From: Austropuccinia psidii
Taxonomy: Eukaryota > Basidiomycota > Pucciniomycetes > Pucciniales > Sphaerophragmiaceae
Reading direction: 5' to 3'
NCBI GenBank assembly: GCA_023105745.1
Contig: JALGQZ010000009.1
Location: 42,031,359 to 42,095,358 of the forward strand
Length of the DNA stretch: 64,000 nt
Numbering within the stretch: the stretch's first letter is position 1; every line of letters starts with the position of its first letter. Below the pieces are notes generated by a model. The model did no database searches. It was not told the DNA's origin and was given only the letters and a program-made list of their open reading frames with translations. Positions 51,240 to 64,000 of the stretch are shown piece after piece. Position numbers and translations under genes: made by a program.

Positions 51240-54200
51240 ATCTTCATTAGTTTATCATCTTTTTTTATATCTTTCTCCAGTATCCATTCATCTTCTTGAG
51301 TTGTATTTCTATACCTTACAAGGTATTCTCTTTCTTTTTTGTTTCTTGTCCTTCTTTCTTTAAGGACTTTTACAATCTTCTTTTCTTCTCCTTCTTCTAA
51401 AAGGGGTATTTCAAGTGGGGGTTCATTTCTTAGTGGAAATAATTCCTTGTCACTTGAGCCTTAACTCTTTCTTCAGTCATTTCATAGACTGTTTGTTGGT
51501 CACAGAGCTTCTAAAATGACTTAACAATTCTTGCAAAATCTTTTATCTGTTGTCTGTAATAACCAGAAAAACCTAGAAATGATTGCATTTCTTTATTTGT
51601 TTGGGGAATTGGTTTCAATAGTACTGCTGCTACTTTTGTTTTTTTCTATGCCAAAACTTAGTCCAGATACAACAAGTTTTAGTGCTTTCAGTTCACTTTA
51701 TGCAAAATGACACTTTTTCAGAGAGATTTTCAGTTTTACTTGGACTATTTTTTGCAAGACTCTTTCTAGTCTTGATAGGTGATTGTCCCAAGTATCGGAG
51801 CAAATTATGATATAATAAATATAAATAATCAGCTATCCTTCTGATAATTCTTCAGGAAATATGGTATTAATCATCCTCTGGTAGTGGGATGGTGCATTTT
51901 TTATACCAAATGGCATCCTGAGATATTCAAAGATTCCACAGTGGACTATTATCCTTAGTACTTTCTTGGCATTGTCTGTTCAGACATTTTGATGAAAACC
52001 CTTTAGAGCATCCATGGCTGTTATGAACTTATCCTGAGATAATTGTGTTAACGTCTCATGGATTCTGGGTATTGGATATCTTTCAGGGATAGTATAGGTG
52101 TTCAGAGCTCTAACATCTCCTACCATCCTTGATTTTCCATTATGCCAGGCTATAATGAAAGGTGTAGTTACCTCTACCTGTTCATTATGTCCTACTTTCC
52201 TTAGTACTCCAAGGTCCATTAGTTCTTTAATGTGCACCTCTAAAGCTTCTCTAGCTCTTTGGCTGGCTGGATAAGCTGTTCTTCTCAATAGAGGTGGATA
52301 AGGTTTTTCTACATTAGGAATTATGTCTACCTCATCTCCAATTATGGAACCTAGTGGTTCTTTGTCAGTTGCAAAGGCATTTCTATATTTAAATAAGAGG
52401 TCAATCAATTTTTCTGTCAGTTTTACTGTTAATTCATGATTAAATTTGGCCTCTTTTAGCTGTTCAGTTATGAAAAAATCTATTTCTGGGCTTTTTGCTT
52501 CATTCTTGACAGCTGTTACTTGTCTTTTATTATTAGGAAAGCCACATTTTTGTCTTTTATCGTCACCTATGGTAAAATATCTATCCTTTTGGTTAGAGAT
52601 ATCTATGCCATAAATTGACAAGTAGACATTTTCAAGTATAAAATGGTTAATAGTGCAGTTATCCATTAATAAAAATTGTACTTTCAATCTGATACATTGT
52701 GAAGGATGAGGAAAAAATGAGTGTTAAGTCAATTATGCCAAGGGGCTTCATGCTTTCAATTGCACTACTAAATTTGCCTCCTTGTATTGGTATAGGTTTT
52801 TCTTCCCAATCTGGTACAATTGCTCTTAAATAACTTTTACCAACACAGGTACAATATGCTCCTGTATCTAAGTTCACTTTTGCCTCTTGGTTTCCCACCA
52901 TGACAATACTTATACTTGATTTGCCCGCTGTATATCCCATCCCTTTTGCTGGTTTGGTTCTATACAATTTAGCATCTTGTATATTTGTGAGGTTTGTATC
53001 AGATGTTCCAACTTGTGGTAAGTTTGAATTGACATCTAGTACTTCATGTATTAAATAAATATTATTAATTTGTGCATTAATTATATTACTTTCATCACTT
53101 TCAGAAGTTTCTGATTCCTCAGTGTCTTTTTAAGAATTAGATTCTTCTTCTTTATCAGTGTGGTCCTCTGTTTCCACAATTTCATTGATTTTTGCTTTAT
53201 TAAGGCAATTATTGGCTAAGTGTCCAATACCTCCACATTTGTGGAATTTTCTTTGCTCATTACTATTGGATGTATTGGAATTGAAAGCTTCTTTTGATTC
53301 ATCTTTTTTGAGAAATGGATTATTTGGACTTTTGATGTCCAGTTTTTTCCAAGTTCTGCCAATTTTTGTTCTTGTCACTATGTCTTCTAATGCATTGATA
53401 TACTGTTCTGTGGAGTATGGTTCTATACACCTTCTTCTCAGGGCATGTTCCAGTTCTCCTCCACATTTCTTAAGTATTTTCATGTGTACCATTTTTTGTG
53501 AAATTTCTGGTTACAGTGCATTTAATCTTTTAACTTCTTTTAAGAACCAAGTAAAAGGTTTATCCTTGTCTGGGTCAAAAAAGGAGTTTTCAAATGCATT
53601 CTATATTTTGTACCTCCAGGCATCATTAGCCCACTTGGTGATTATTTCATGTTTCCACCAAGACCAGGTATTTTTGGCATTTGTTTGTCTTATGCCATAA
53701 TAACATCTTTGTGAAGATTTCTCAAACAGTGAGTGTAATCTTGCAGTGATCAATTCATCTGGTATGGCATAATCTTCTTGTAACGTGTCAATTGTTTTAA
53801 TAAATGACATATGGTAATATTCACCTTCTCCTGTGCATTTTGGCCATTCTTTTAATTGAGGTACTTCCTTCATTAAGACTTTGTTATTGTCTTGGTTACT
53901 CAAGTCTGTTATTGATGGACTTGTTAATTCCTCTTTTGGTTTAGCAGGGCTTCTTATGTGAGAAAATGGAGTTGATAGCTTTGGCAGAATTGAGTTAGCC
54001 TCATTAATTGTATCTATTTTTCAGTGATAAGCCTTATTTCACTTTGAATATCATCTTTCAGATGCATTCTTGCTTCATCACTTTTTTTCACATGGTCTAA
54101 AAGTAATTTCTGGTGTGATGAAGTCTTTTCTTCAAATTTTTCTACAGAAATACTTAATTTGTTTAATTTTTCTGTAAGATTATCAATACTCACGTCATAA

Positions 54201-54310
54201 TTGATTGTCAAAGTTTTAGCTTTGATATCTTTTATGTATTTGTACAATTCTTGTTGTCCTTTTAATAAAAGTCTAATTTCTTAGCTTTCTTTTTCTTAAT
54301 GACAATTGGT
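51240..54310 (-). pseudogene. Element 4 gag-pol remnant lacking RNase H and integrase
   Basis: Read leftward: coiled-coil-like gag N-part (54247-54014), capsid region (53903-53130), a knuckle with the first Cys replaced (FHKCGGIGHLANNC), protease with LDTGAYCTC (near 52860), RT from [14 protein letters not shown] to KGFHQNV (52687-51980) and frame-broken RT motifs to about 51490. There the frame corresponding to [12 protein letters not shown] of element 1 passes directly into the linker before the chromodomain, which remains at about 51270-51340 ([12 protein letters not shown]). RNase H and integrase, about 1.8 kb, are therefore missing by one deletion. The frame has further stops. Confidence 0.88.
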
Positions 54311-54815
54311 GTTGGAGAACTTGGGCAAGTTTCTTCCACCAATCTTTGAACAATTGCTTGGTTATTTTTGGTTAGATTTTCTTCAAACACTAAAAAAGAC
54401 AAATAAATATAAGTCTTTTATATAAGAAGTGTTATTTTTTGGTAAGATATGGCAATTTTCCACGTAAAAATTGCTTATATATCTTTGAAAAAATGAAATG
54501 AATAAAAATAACTTTTTTTATTGGTTTTTAATATTTTTTAATATTTTTTATGTTTTCATTTTTAAAGAATAAAATAAAAATGAATATGATTATTTTATGA
54601 AATTAATTTATAAATATCTTTTTCAATCACTAGAGTCACTCAAAGAAAGTTCTTGTAAGTCTAAGGATTTGAAAAACCACGTGTAAGACAGTAAAATTGC
54701 TTTCTAAATGCCTCAATAGCTTTTAAAATTATTATATAATTTTATGATTATAATTATAATTTATTATTGGATAAACCCAATTAGAATCTTTTTCAAGGTC
54801 TTTTAACTTAAATAT

Positions 54816-54831
54816 AACGGCCAGGCCCCCA
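54816..54831 (-). promoter_or_regulatory. Primer binding site of element 4
   Basis: TGGGGGCCTGGCCGTT on the minus strand, two bases inside the 5' LTR, matching elements 1 and 3. Confidence 0.7.
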
Positions 54832-54833
54832 AA

Positions 54834-56422
54834 TGTAAGGTTTGATTATGAAACAATAAGTAAATTTTACAAATATTTAACTTATTGAACTATGAATGTC
54901 CTTATGAATAATGAATAATAAGATGAAGTTAATTATAATAATTGTGAATTATTATAATTAAGGCATAAAAAATGATTATATTATCAAATAAATATAATAA
55001 TATACTTTATATTATAAAAAGATAACATAATAAACAAATATATTATTATATAATGATTAATATATTTCTAAGCACTTTATTATTGTTACCAAAAAATAAT
55101 AAAGGCGTAAAAAATTGTTCTTTATAAATAAAAACCAATCAATAACAATAAGATTACTAATATTAAAGTTATTTATTAATATAAATACTATTTATATCAA
55201 TATAAGAACTATCAAAAGTAATAATAAAGAGAAATTATTATAAACAAGAAAATAACCTACTTTTAGAACTTAATATAATAATTTTGAAAGATTTTACGCC
55301 AAAATAATGTAAATACAATTTATACAAACTGTAGTTACAAAAAAATAGAGAAATTACAAATATTCTTTGATTTTACGTGGAAATAGAGTTTAAAGAGATT
55401 TTTGAGCAAAACAATTAAATGATTGAAGTAATCACATCAAGATTGATGATTATGATAAAGATTATCTTTGGTCTTTAATAATATAAAGGTTATATATATA
55501 AAGAGTAAATAATTTACCTTTTTTTTGCTTTAATTATTTAGTGTTTTGTAAGAGTCTGAGGGGAAAATAGAGTAAAAAGCGTTCTATTTATAGTAAATAC
55601 CTCCCTTCTAGAGTCCAGCAGGCTTTTAGTAGACATGTACTGATGCTTTCTACTAGAAATGATCAATAATTTAAGGTTTAGTGATGATTACATCATGATC
55701 AAACCATCTTATCTCATTATTATGCCATTATTTAGAGTTATCACTATAACTCCAAGTTTACTGACATCATAGGCTTGGAAGAAGCCTAAACTTTGTGGAT
55801 TTTATTAGTATTAATCATAATCTAATAGTATTCATCAGTTTTATCATTATATGACTGTTAAACCTAAAATAAGATTACAGTGAGTGATCATAAATGATCA
55901 AATTTAAGCTTAAACTTTGATCATTAATAACATTGAAGTTATACACACTACAGCTATTATTGAAGTGGATTCTGATAGCTTGGCATGTCATTAGTAAACG
56001 GCCAAGAGCATTTTATTACATCATAAAAACTCTATTTTTGATGATTTTCCTTGTAACTCATCTTTTCTGTCAAAATTTGTTATTTTGAACTTCAAACCAT
56101 GATTTCAAACGGTTCTACCTTGAATATTATAATAGAAATTATGTCAATATTCACGTATGAACTAGTAGAGTCTGAATGTCTATATTTTTCTAAGTTTGGA
56201 CCACTTTCACAACAAAGTGGTCAACAGCTCTATTGCTTTTATTCAATAATGCTTTACAAGTTTTAACCTTATTTATAACTTTGTGAAATAACGTTCATAT
56301 CTGTATTCCTACAGTAACCACGTGGTGACTATATTTTTAGTTTATCTCTCTATCTTGTATATCTCAAGAGATATTAGCTAAAAACCATGAAAATATGCAT
56401 TGACCAAACAGTGCATATATTC
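54834..56422 (-). repeat. 5' LTR of element 4, truncated by element 3
   Basis: Matches 49141-50698 closely and stops at CATATATTC, where the sequence switches to the start of element 3's LTR. The TATTC at 56418-56422 is the predicted target duplication of element 3. Confidence 0.9.
55585..55592 (-). promoter_or_regulatory. LTR TATA box (5' LTR of element 4)
   Basis: TATAAATA on the minus strand at the family-conserved position; this is the copy that would drive element 4. Confidence 0.55.
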
Positions 56423-58328
56423 TGTGAGCCTTGAGGTAAATTTTACATACCCAAATAGGCCACAATTATCTTAAAAATAAATTCTGAATTATGCATAACT
56501 CATAAGTCATGCATATATCCAAAATTCATCATTTTTAATTTCAGAAAAGATGAATGACCTTTTATTTGGTAAGTCAATGGATTTAAGGTCAGATTTGGAT
56601 TCTACACAAAAATTCACCTAGGGTAGCGCCATAGAGTGAATAAGCTCAAATTAACACTTTGAGGTGGTAATATGGAAAATACTTCAATACCACATAAAAG
56701 ATCCGTGAAAATTTTTGTTTTTCTTAATTCCACGCCAAAATAATGGGAATGTGAGAAATCCCATGTTACATATACACTAATAATAGTGTTATGCATGTTT
56801 TGGGGACTTAATATCATGGTATTCTTACATGGACGTTTGGTACACCCATAGTGGATATCTCACTTGAAGCTTAAATTTCTATTTTAACATGAAAAATAGG
56901 CAAGGGGGACAAAAGACATCAAAGAGAGCCAGGGTACCCAAATTCTTAGGCCTTAGATGCGTGGAAAGCTCCAAAGCTTGGATCCATTGCTGATCTTGGC
57001 CCAATTAGTAAACTAAAACACTTTGGGAATTTGGTTACCATGTTACAACTACAGTAAATCATAAGAAAATAGCAAATAACCTGCTATTTCAACGTGCCAA
57101 GGAGGTAAAGAGCTACTTAGACTCCTGTAACCATGTCAATTCTTAATGAATTTCCATGGATAGTCCCTAAAAGAGTAATTAAAACCCTTTTTGGACTTGT
57201 ATCCATTGATTTACCTCATAGCAACCAGCTAAACACTGATATTTGCAATTCTATGTAGAAATGAGGCAAAAACCTCAAAAATTCATTAAAAATACAATTC
57301 TTAATGAATCTCTCTGAACCTTTCAGGACCAATGGAGAACTGTATTATCTATGGTACAACCAAAAAAAATAATAGTTTTACTAGTAAAATTAAAGGTTTT
57401 ACTTACAGTCTATTTTTTATTATTCTATGTGAAACACTGAATCTTCAAAAAGCCACAGTAATTACAACCTGTGATGAAATTTCCAATAACATTGATAACT
57501 TTGAGACATAAATTATTATTTTGAAATAAAAGTAGATTTACAGTTGCCACTCCTTTTATTCTTAACCATATTGGGGTTGGTAGTCAGGTAAAATCACCAA
57601 TTAAGTAATTATGATAATCTTACGTGACAACAGATGATGCAATCAATAATCCAAAAAGATTTATTGTTTCCTCACTCATTGGGTTTTCATTTTGTTTCAT
57701 GGCATGCCTCTGTGAGCTGTTGTTGACTTAAAAGAGGCCTCTTCTTTCTGTTTTTTCCAAGAATCATCATCACATTATTCATTTATATCATTGTTACCAA
57801 CAAGTAAGTATTAGTTAGAGCTTTTCTTAAGTGTTTTATTCTTTCAGAATCAATCAGAAAGACGTTAAATCATAGAAATCAACTATATATTGCTATAATA
57901 TTGCTATAAAAGCATTTTGATCCATTAAATCCACAATTCTACGTCAAATCTCTCTACTTTTATCTTTAACAAGCTCTTTGGAGTATTAGTGAGTGATTTA
58001 TCTTTAATTCTTAAAGTTTTTCTCTAAAATTAGTTTTCTTCAAGAGTTATCTTTATAATTATTCTTGCACAAGATAATTATATATTAAAATAATTTTATT
58101 ATTTTAATAAAAGAAGTTTTTATTATTAAATTCTTCTTGTAATTGATTCTTGTAGACAATTAATTCTCACTGTTATAATCACTAGTAGTGTATAACATGT
58201 GAAAGAAATAATTCTTTAATTATTTAATTTTGGCTATAATAATTCTTTATTATTATATTTCATAAGAACAGTCATAGTCCTGTTGATTAATTGTAATATT
58301 ATCAACAGTTTCATAGACACATCTTACA
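56423..58328 (+). repeat. 5' LTR of element 3
   Basis: Begins TGTGAGCCTTGAGG and ends ATAGACACATCTTACA. Only parts resemble family A (start, GATTCTACACAAAAA block, terminus), so it is a third LTR subfamily. The terminal stem is CTGTTGAT/ATCAACAG (58280-58287/58301-58308). Confidence 0.9.
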
Positions 58329-58330
58329 TT

Positions 58331-58348
58331 TGGGGGCCTGGCCGTGTT
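58331..58348 (+). promoter_or_regulatory. Primer binding site of element 3
   Basis: TGGGGGCCTGGCCGTGTT two bases after the LTR; identical to element 1 over the first 16 bases. Confidence 0.7.
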
Positions 58349-58707
58349 TTTTGAACCTTGTACCCTTAATTAATATATTTTAAAGTTCTAAAATATATTA
58401 ATTTAATAATTTTTTTCTTTCAATTTGAAGTTAAAATAAGTTTTTATTTTTGAAATTGTCTTAAAATCTTTTTCATTGAGGAATTTGGTTTAATTTTATA
58501 CTGTTTTTACACATGGCTTTTTCACATCCAAAAACTTATAAAATTATTCTTTGAGTTACTCTGAATTAATTTTTATTCAAATTCTTAAATTTTATTTTTT
58601 TTTTTATTTAAAAAGAATAATTTTTCTAATATTAAAAAATAAAAACAAAAATCTTCAAAATATTTTAAAAAGTATAAAAAATAATTTTTCTTTTATAATT
58701 TTTCTAG

Positions 58708-59680
58708 TGTCTTCAATCAAATACTGTGCCGCTGGTAACAGACTCAGTAAGAGAGATATTAACAGTTCAGAATCTTCAGAAGCAGAGTCTGAGGACAGTA
58801 TTTAGGTGCAAATTGCTAAAAGAGGCACCTTATTTAACTCAGAAAAGAATAAATTACCACCAGAAGGTGTGTATTTTATCTTATATTTTCACTTTTTATC
58901 TTTAAATTGAAATGAAAATGGTGCATACCAGAAATGGAAGCAACTATTAAGTCCAACCAGATGTATGTGGACAAGGAAGAGGCAAGACCAAATCTTCCTC
59001 AAGAAAGACACATCTGGATGATGCCAGAGTTGCCCCCCATTCCCCGAGGTCTGTACCCACAGATTTTGACATTAATTCTGAGTCTGAACTGATTCATGGA
59101 AATATTTCCAGGGCTGAACCATTTTCAGGTGGCAGCAATAGAAATATATCAATGCCAGTAAAAAAATTGGTTCAGAGAAGCCAAAGAAGAAGAGTGGGGA
59201 ATATGCCCAAGCCATTGGCAGGGGGCCATGAACTCTTACTTACACATCAAGAGCTTTCTGGGTCCGGAGAAGACCATAGAACTCTTAGGAGGTTGGAGCC
59301 CATTGTCTTGCAAAGACAAAGTCAAAAAGATAAAGAATTGGTTGAAGAACCGAAGTCTTCTATCCATAGACCAGAGAAAAGAGTTGGAAATGACTCCAGC
59401 TTTGGAGACAGAGGTCCCAGTGGTGTCTACCAGCTCCAAACCAGCTCCAGAAGTGTCCAAGGACAAGGCAAAGAAACCTCAGAAGAAGCAGAGAGGTCCC
59501 AAGAGCCATTAAGGCAAGGGCAAAGGAAAAGCCAATTGGCACAGACCTTTCCCACAAGGGTACAGGATCCCCAAATTGGAGCCTTCAGCCATGGACAGTG
59601 TATTCAAAATGGCCAGAACCTTGATGGAATTCACAGCCAAGGAGCAGGAAAGGATGAACAGAACTTTTCCACGCAAATAA
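58708..59680 (+). pseudogene. ORF1 of element 3, spliced, with stops
   Basis: Exon 58708-58866 follows a TTTCTAG acceptor; a 65-nt GT-AG intron (58867-58931) has the same phase as in element 1. The second exon aligns to element 1 ORF1: EMEATIKSNQM against [26 protein letters not shown] against [28 protein letters not shown], then the block from ATG 59228 to the stop at 59678-59680. In-frame stops remain near 58800, 59090, 59156 and 59510. None coincides with the stops of element 1, which suggests an ancestor with a continuous frame. Confidence 0.6.
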
Positions 59681-62600
59681 TACAACAAATACATTTTGTA
59701 AAAATTAGTATTGATGTAGAACTTGGTAAATTTGATGAAAAGATAAATAAAATTACGTCAGATATTAGTGAATTGAAAAGAAATTACAAGAAGCATACTG
59801 AATGGTATCAATTGACAAATGTTACACTTGATTGCATTATTAATACATGTGACAGAATTGAGAGTAAATGTCAAGTTCAAAATGAGGAAATGGAAGATCT
59901 TTCCATTTTTAACATTAATGACCAACTTAAAATTCTAAAAGATAATATCTTAGAAATATCTGAGAATACCAATCAATTTGCTACACATTTAGCAAACAGT
60001 GACAGTGAAAGGCAAAAGTTAAAGGATGAAATCATTGCAAATGTAGAACAAATTCATAAGAATTATGAACCACATATGCCAAGACATTGTACACCTTTGA
60101 CAGAAGAGAAACTTTCTGTTAAAGGAAACTTGACACCACTCTTAGGAGAAAATGTTATCTATGCAAAAGATATTCCCAAATTAGAAGAATGGCCAACATT
60201 CTCTGGTGAAGGTGAATACAACCATATTGAGTTCATCAGAGCTATTGCTATGTTGCAAGAAGACTTTAATATATCTGATGAAATCATAGTGGGAAAATTA
60301 CACTGTCTGTTTAACAGAACTGCAAAGAAATGGTATTACAAGATGAGAATGGATCATGGAAAACATGATTGGTCTTGGTGGAAATCAGAAGTTATTACCA
60401 AATGGGAAAATAATTCTTGGAGATTTAAAATGGAAAATTTTTTTGAGAGTGCCATTTTTAACTCAGAGAAAGAAAAACCACTTACTTGGTTCTTCAAGCA
60501 AAAATACAGATTATCTGCTTTACACCCGGGTATGTCTGACACTATGATTAATATTAAAATATTAAGGAAGTGTGGAGGAGAACTGGAACATGCTATCAAG
60601 AGCAGATGTGCGGAACCCTGTTCAACAGAGGACTAGAGTAATTCAATGGAAGATATCATTACCAGAACAAGAATTGGTAAAAATTGGACTAAAATCCCTA
60701 TGGAATCCAAGATGGTCTCAAAGATTCCCAGAGAGGACAGAAGACCAGAAAGACATGTCTTGAAGTGTCATAAATGTGGAAGCACTTCACATTTAGCCAA
60801 CACTTGCACCAAAAAGACAAAAATCAATGAATTTCAAGTCATTGAAGAAATTCAGTGTACTGAAGAGAAAGAAGAATCTGATCAAGACTCTGCAGTGTCT
60901 GAGGATACACCAGTGGAGGGCTATCCCATTGAAAACATTACAGCTTTCTTTAAGGTCACAGAAGTCCATACCCACTTGCCACAGTACAGTGAGGATTGCT
61001 ACAACCTGATCAATATCCAGGATGCCAGGATGTGTAAGACCAAACCTGCTAGAGGTAAAGTTTATACTGCTGGAGCATCCTGTATCACATCAGTTTTGAT
61101 GAATGATATTGAAGCCAAAGTAAATTTGGATACAGGGGCATTTTTCACTTGTGTAGGCAAATATTATCTCCAAGTTATACTTCCTGGATGGAAAAACCAC
61201 CTATTACCAGTAGAAGGTGCACAATCTAGTAGTGCCAGTAACACTATCTACCCTTTGGGCATATTGGACACTAATATTGTGTTCCCACACCCTGCAGGAA
61301 GTATAAGAATGAAGACAGAGCTAGTAGTAAGGAATAATTGCACATCTCAGCACATCATTCTTGGAAATGATTACTTGAATATTTGTGGTATTGACATCAA
61401 TAACCATAAAGACAGATATTTCACAATTGGGGATAACAAGAGACATAAATTTGCTTTTTCCAATATGCCAAAACAAATATCTGTAGTATCTTCTGTTAAA
61501 AATACTTATAAGGATAAATTTGTTTCTAATCAGCTTGTTGAAGCACAAATTAATCCATCTTTGTCACCAAAGGTGAGGAATGAACTAATTGATGTGTTAT
61601 ACCCATACAATAATGCATTTGCCTCTGATAATGAACCATTAGGTGCTATAAAAGGACATGAAGTTAATATTACTCTTGATATTGACAGACCATATTGTCC
61701 AGTACTTAGAAGACCAGCTTATCCAGACAGTCCCAGAGCTAGAGAAGCCTTGTAAAAACATATCTAGGAGTTAATCCAACTTGGTGTACTAAGGAAAGTA
61801 GGCCATAATTAGGAAGCTGAAGTGACAACACCTGTTCTTATTGCTTGGCATAATGATAAGTCAAGAATGGTTGGAGATTTTGGAGCATTGAATACCTACA
61901 CAGTTCTAGATAGTTATCCAATCCCTAGAATTCAAGAAACCTTGACTCCATTGTCTAAACCTAAGTATATAACCTCAATCGATGCATTGAAAGGCTTTCA
62001 TCAAAATGTTTTGATGCCTAAAGCTAAGAAATTACTTAGAATTATCACTAACCGTGGTATTTATAAGTATCTTAGAATGCCATTTGGCATTGAAAATGCT
62101 CCATCCCATTATAAATAAATGATGAATACCATCTTTCCCACAGAATTATCTGAAGGATGGATTATCATTTATATTGAGTATATTATCATATGTTCTGATT
62201 CATGGTCTTTGAGCCTTTAAAGACTTGCAATTGTACTTCACAAAGCTGCAGAGGTGAATATGAAAATTTCACTCAAAAAATGCAATTTTGGTTTTGAAGA
62301 ACTCAAATAATTAGGACATGTTTTTTCTGGTTTAAGCTTGGGTATTGAAAAAAAAAAGTAGCAGCAGTGTTACTTAAGCCAATACCCCAGAATTAAAAAG
62401 AAATGATGTCTTTTCTTGGATTTTCCTGTTATTATAGGCAAAACTTGAAAGAATTTGCAATTCTAGCCAAGTCACTCTATAGAATCTGTGATCAACAAAC
62501 TGTATTTGAGATGACACAGGAGAGAATTAAAGCTTATGAGAAGATAAAGAAAACTCTTACAGAAGCACCTTTACTCCTCATGCCTGACTGGAATATTCCT

Positions 62601-64000
62601 TTTCAATTGTACATTGATGCATGTGGATATGGATTAGGAGCAGCCCTTCATCAAGTCCAAATTATTGATGAGAAGCCTACAGAAGGACCAGTTTGTTAAA
62701 TCTCAAGAAAAATCAAACCAACAGAAGCCAGATATGGTGCAAGCCAAATGGAGTGCTTATGTTTGGTATGGGAAATTGAGGAATTACACTATTATCTTGA
62801 TGGAAGTGTTTTTGAAGTGAGAACTGACTGTAATTCCATGAAATCACTTCTTAACATGAGAATTCCCAGCAGACATATGTTGAGATGGCAAATAGCTATT
62901 CAAGAATATAGAGGAAACATGACTATAGTTCATAAAGCAGGAAAAATTCACAAGAATGCTTATGGACTTAGCAGATGGGCATTAGCCAATACTCCTGATA
63001 ACCCAGCTTATGTACCTTTGGAAGCAGAACCACAGATTCCAATTGAAGGAATTAACATAACTAATATTGGGACTGAATTCTTTGAAGAAGTCAGAGAATC
63101 TTATAAGAAAGACAAAAATTTCCATATCTTGACTTCTTTATTAGATAAAGACTGCAAAGATACATCTTTAGTCAATTCACTGGATGAAGTTTGGAAAAAT
63201 TCCTATTCTGAAGGAAGATTTCACTTGTTTCATGGGATTATTTACCACAGAAACAAACATTATTGTGTAATTACATTATGTAGCAGATTGCTTATCAATA
63301 CCATTCTTCATGAATGCCATGAGTGCATATACTCTGGACACCTATCAGAAGACAGAAAACTTGAAAAAGTGAAGAACTGTGCATGGTGACCATCTTGGAG
63401 AAAAGAAACCATTGAGTATTGCCATACCTGTGACAGATGCCAAAAAGCAAACAGGAGTACAGGAAAGAAATTTGGACTTATGAGCTATATGCAAGAACCA
63501 AAATCCCCATGGGAAGTTGTTCACATGGCTTGGGTCACAGCACTTTCTCCAAGTGGTGATAAAAGTTATAATGCATGTTTAGTCATAGTAAACAGATATA
63601 GAAAGACTCCCATATTCTTACCATGTCACAAAATGACACAGCTATGAATACAGCTCTTCTTCTATGGAGTAGAGTTATTTCTCATACAGGATTATTTAAG
63701 AATATTATAAGTGACAGAGATCCCAAGTTCACATCTGCACTTTGGACCAATCTTCATAGATTGTTTGGGACTAAGTTATCATTCTCTACAGAATACCACC
63801 CTCAGACAGATGGGCTAGCAGAAAGAATTATTCAAACTTTAGAAGACATGATCAGGAGATTTTGTGCTTATGGGTTAGAATTCAAAGACTCAGATGGCTT
63901 TACCCATGAATGGTGCACTCTTATACCTGCAATGGAATCGGCATATAACACATCAGTCCATTCTTTCACAGGACAAACTCCTGCTATGTTAGAAAAAGGA
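58911..64000 (+). pseudogene. Gag-Pol of element 3, many nonsense codons
   Basis: Colinear with element 1 gag-pol. Gag is open from 59152 to 60636; the equivalent N-terminus has a stop just after GSNY (near 58950). The CCHC knuckle [14 protein letters not shown] is intact (about 60766-60807), and the protease motif reads LDTGAFFTC. Reverse transcriptase has stops near 61755, 61768, 61810, 62116 and 62218, and the catalytic YIDD is changed to YIEY (62170-62182). RNase H and integrase follow with further stops (62696; W to TGA near 63388) and a one-base deletion near 63630. The integrase D35E region is partly readable to the window end. It cannot make a functional polymerase. Confidence 0.92.

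Larger units (their letters stand above)
49141..56422 (-). mobile_element. Element 4: Gypsy element inserted in element 2
   Basis: Minus-strand element with 3' LTR 49141-51092, internal region 51093-54833 and 5' LTR 54834-56422. The 5' LTR is cut short at 56422 by element 3; its missing part should lie beyond element 3, outside the window. The left flank is element 2 reverse transcriptase, with AAGAA (49136-49140) as the predicted target duplication. The internal region is short because RNase H and integrase are deleted, so it could only move using proteins from a relative. Confidence 0.9.
56423..64000 (+). mobile_element. Element 3: Gypsy element, runs off the window
   Basis: A 1906-bp 5' LTR (56423-58328), primer site, leader and a gag-pol region colinear with element 1 up to the integrase, where the window ends. 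It sits inside the 5' LTR of element 4 and is the youngest insertion of the nested set by position, yet its pol has many stops. Confidence 0.92.

Noticed and set aside
58911..64000. Repeat-induced point mutation as the cause of stops in element 3.
   Set aside because: Stops of all three types plus a base deletion are seen and element 1 is untouched; without a proper transition count this is not supported.

Overview
The window looks like repeat-dense nuclear DNA from a rust fungus (Pucciniales). I infer this from strongly AT-rich sequence, genes with many 49-115 nt introns, stacked chromodomain Ty3/Gypsy elements, and MULE-OTU, Tnp2 (CACTA) and Tet-like oxygenase genes of the kind common in rusts. 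A very large, retrotransposon-filled genome such as that of myrtle rust (Austropuccinia psidii) would fit, but the species is inference. I see no rRNA, intact tRNA, CRISPR or bacterial-type gene. LAYOUT: (1) 1-1179 is the 3' part of a Gypsy LTR. (2) 2878-5423 (-) is the only clear host gene, an intact 11-exon GH47 alpha-mannosidase, with a microsatellite abutting its start codon. (3) 5980-6850 is a decayed Harbinger transposase and about 7041-7530 a fold-back MITE-like repeat. (4) 8120-19054 is a complete Ty3/Gypsy chromovirus (element 1) with two LTRs, a GAAAA target duplication, an open 1922-residue gag-pol frame and a second conserved frame (ORF1) overlapping gag. (5) 20701-41823 is a solo LTR (duplication GTAAG) split by a 19-kb Mutator-like element (21748-40750) with 140-bp inverted ends and an 8-bp duplication. 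That element carries a FAR1/MULE/OTU transposase gene, an unrecognised multi-exon gene, a Tet-like 2OG-Fe(II) oxygenase and a SNF2 ATPase. A complete CACTA transposon (28682-34566, TTA duplication) with a Tnp2 gene and a companion gene sits inside it, next to a tRNA-derived SINE and an array of GC hairpins. (6) From about 45 kb onward three Gypsy elements are nested: element 2 (to 49140) is cut inside its reverse transcriptase by element 4 (minus strand, from 49141), whose right LTR is cut at 56422/56423 by element 3, which runs off the window. MAIN POINTS: The terminal genes of the large MULE end 64 and 38 bp from its inverted ends, so the transposase-OTU, Tet-like and SNF2 genes appear to travel together. 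A DNA-modifying oxygenase beside a SNF2 remodeller resembles in composition the TET/JBP plus SNF2 combination of trypanosomatid JBP2. In the Gypsy family, ORF1 is retained in three diverged copies with a phase-matched intron in two, and a hairpin at the LTR 3' end is kept with compensating base changes. All coordinates, splice sites and alignments were read by eye; no database search or folding program was run.
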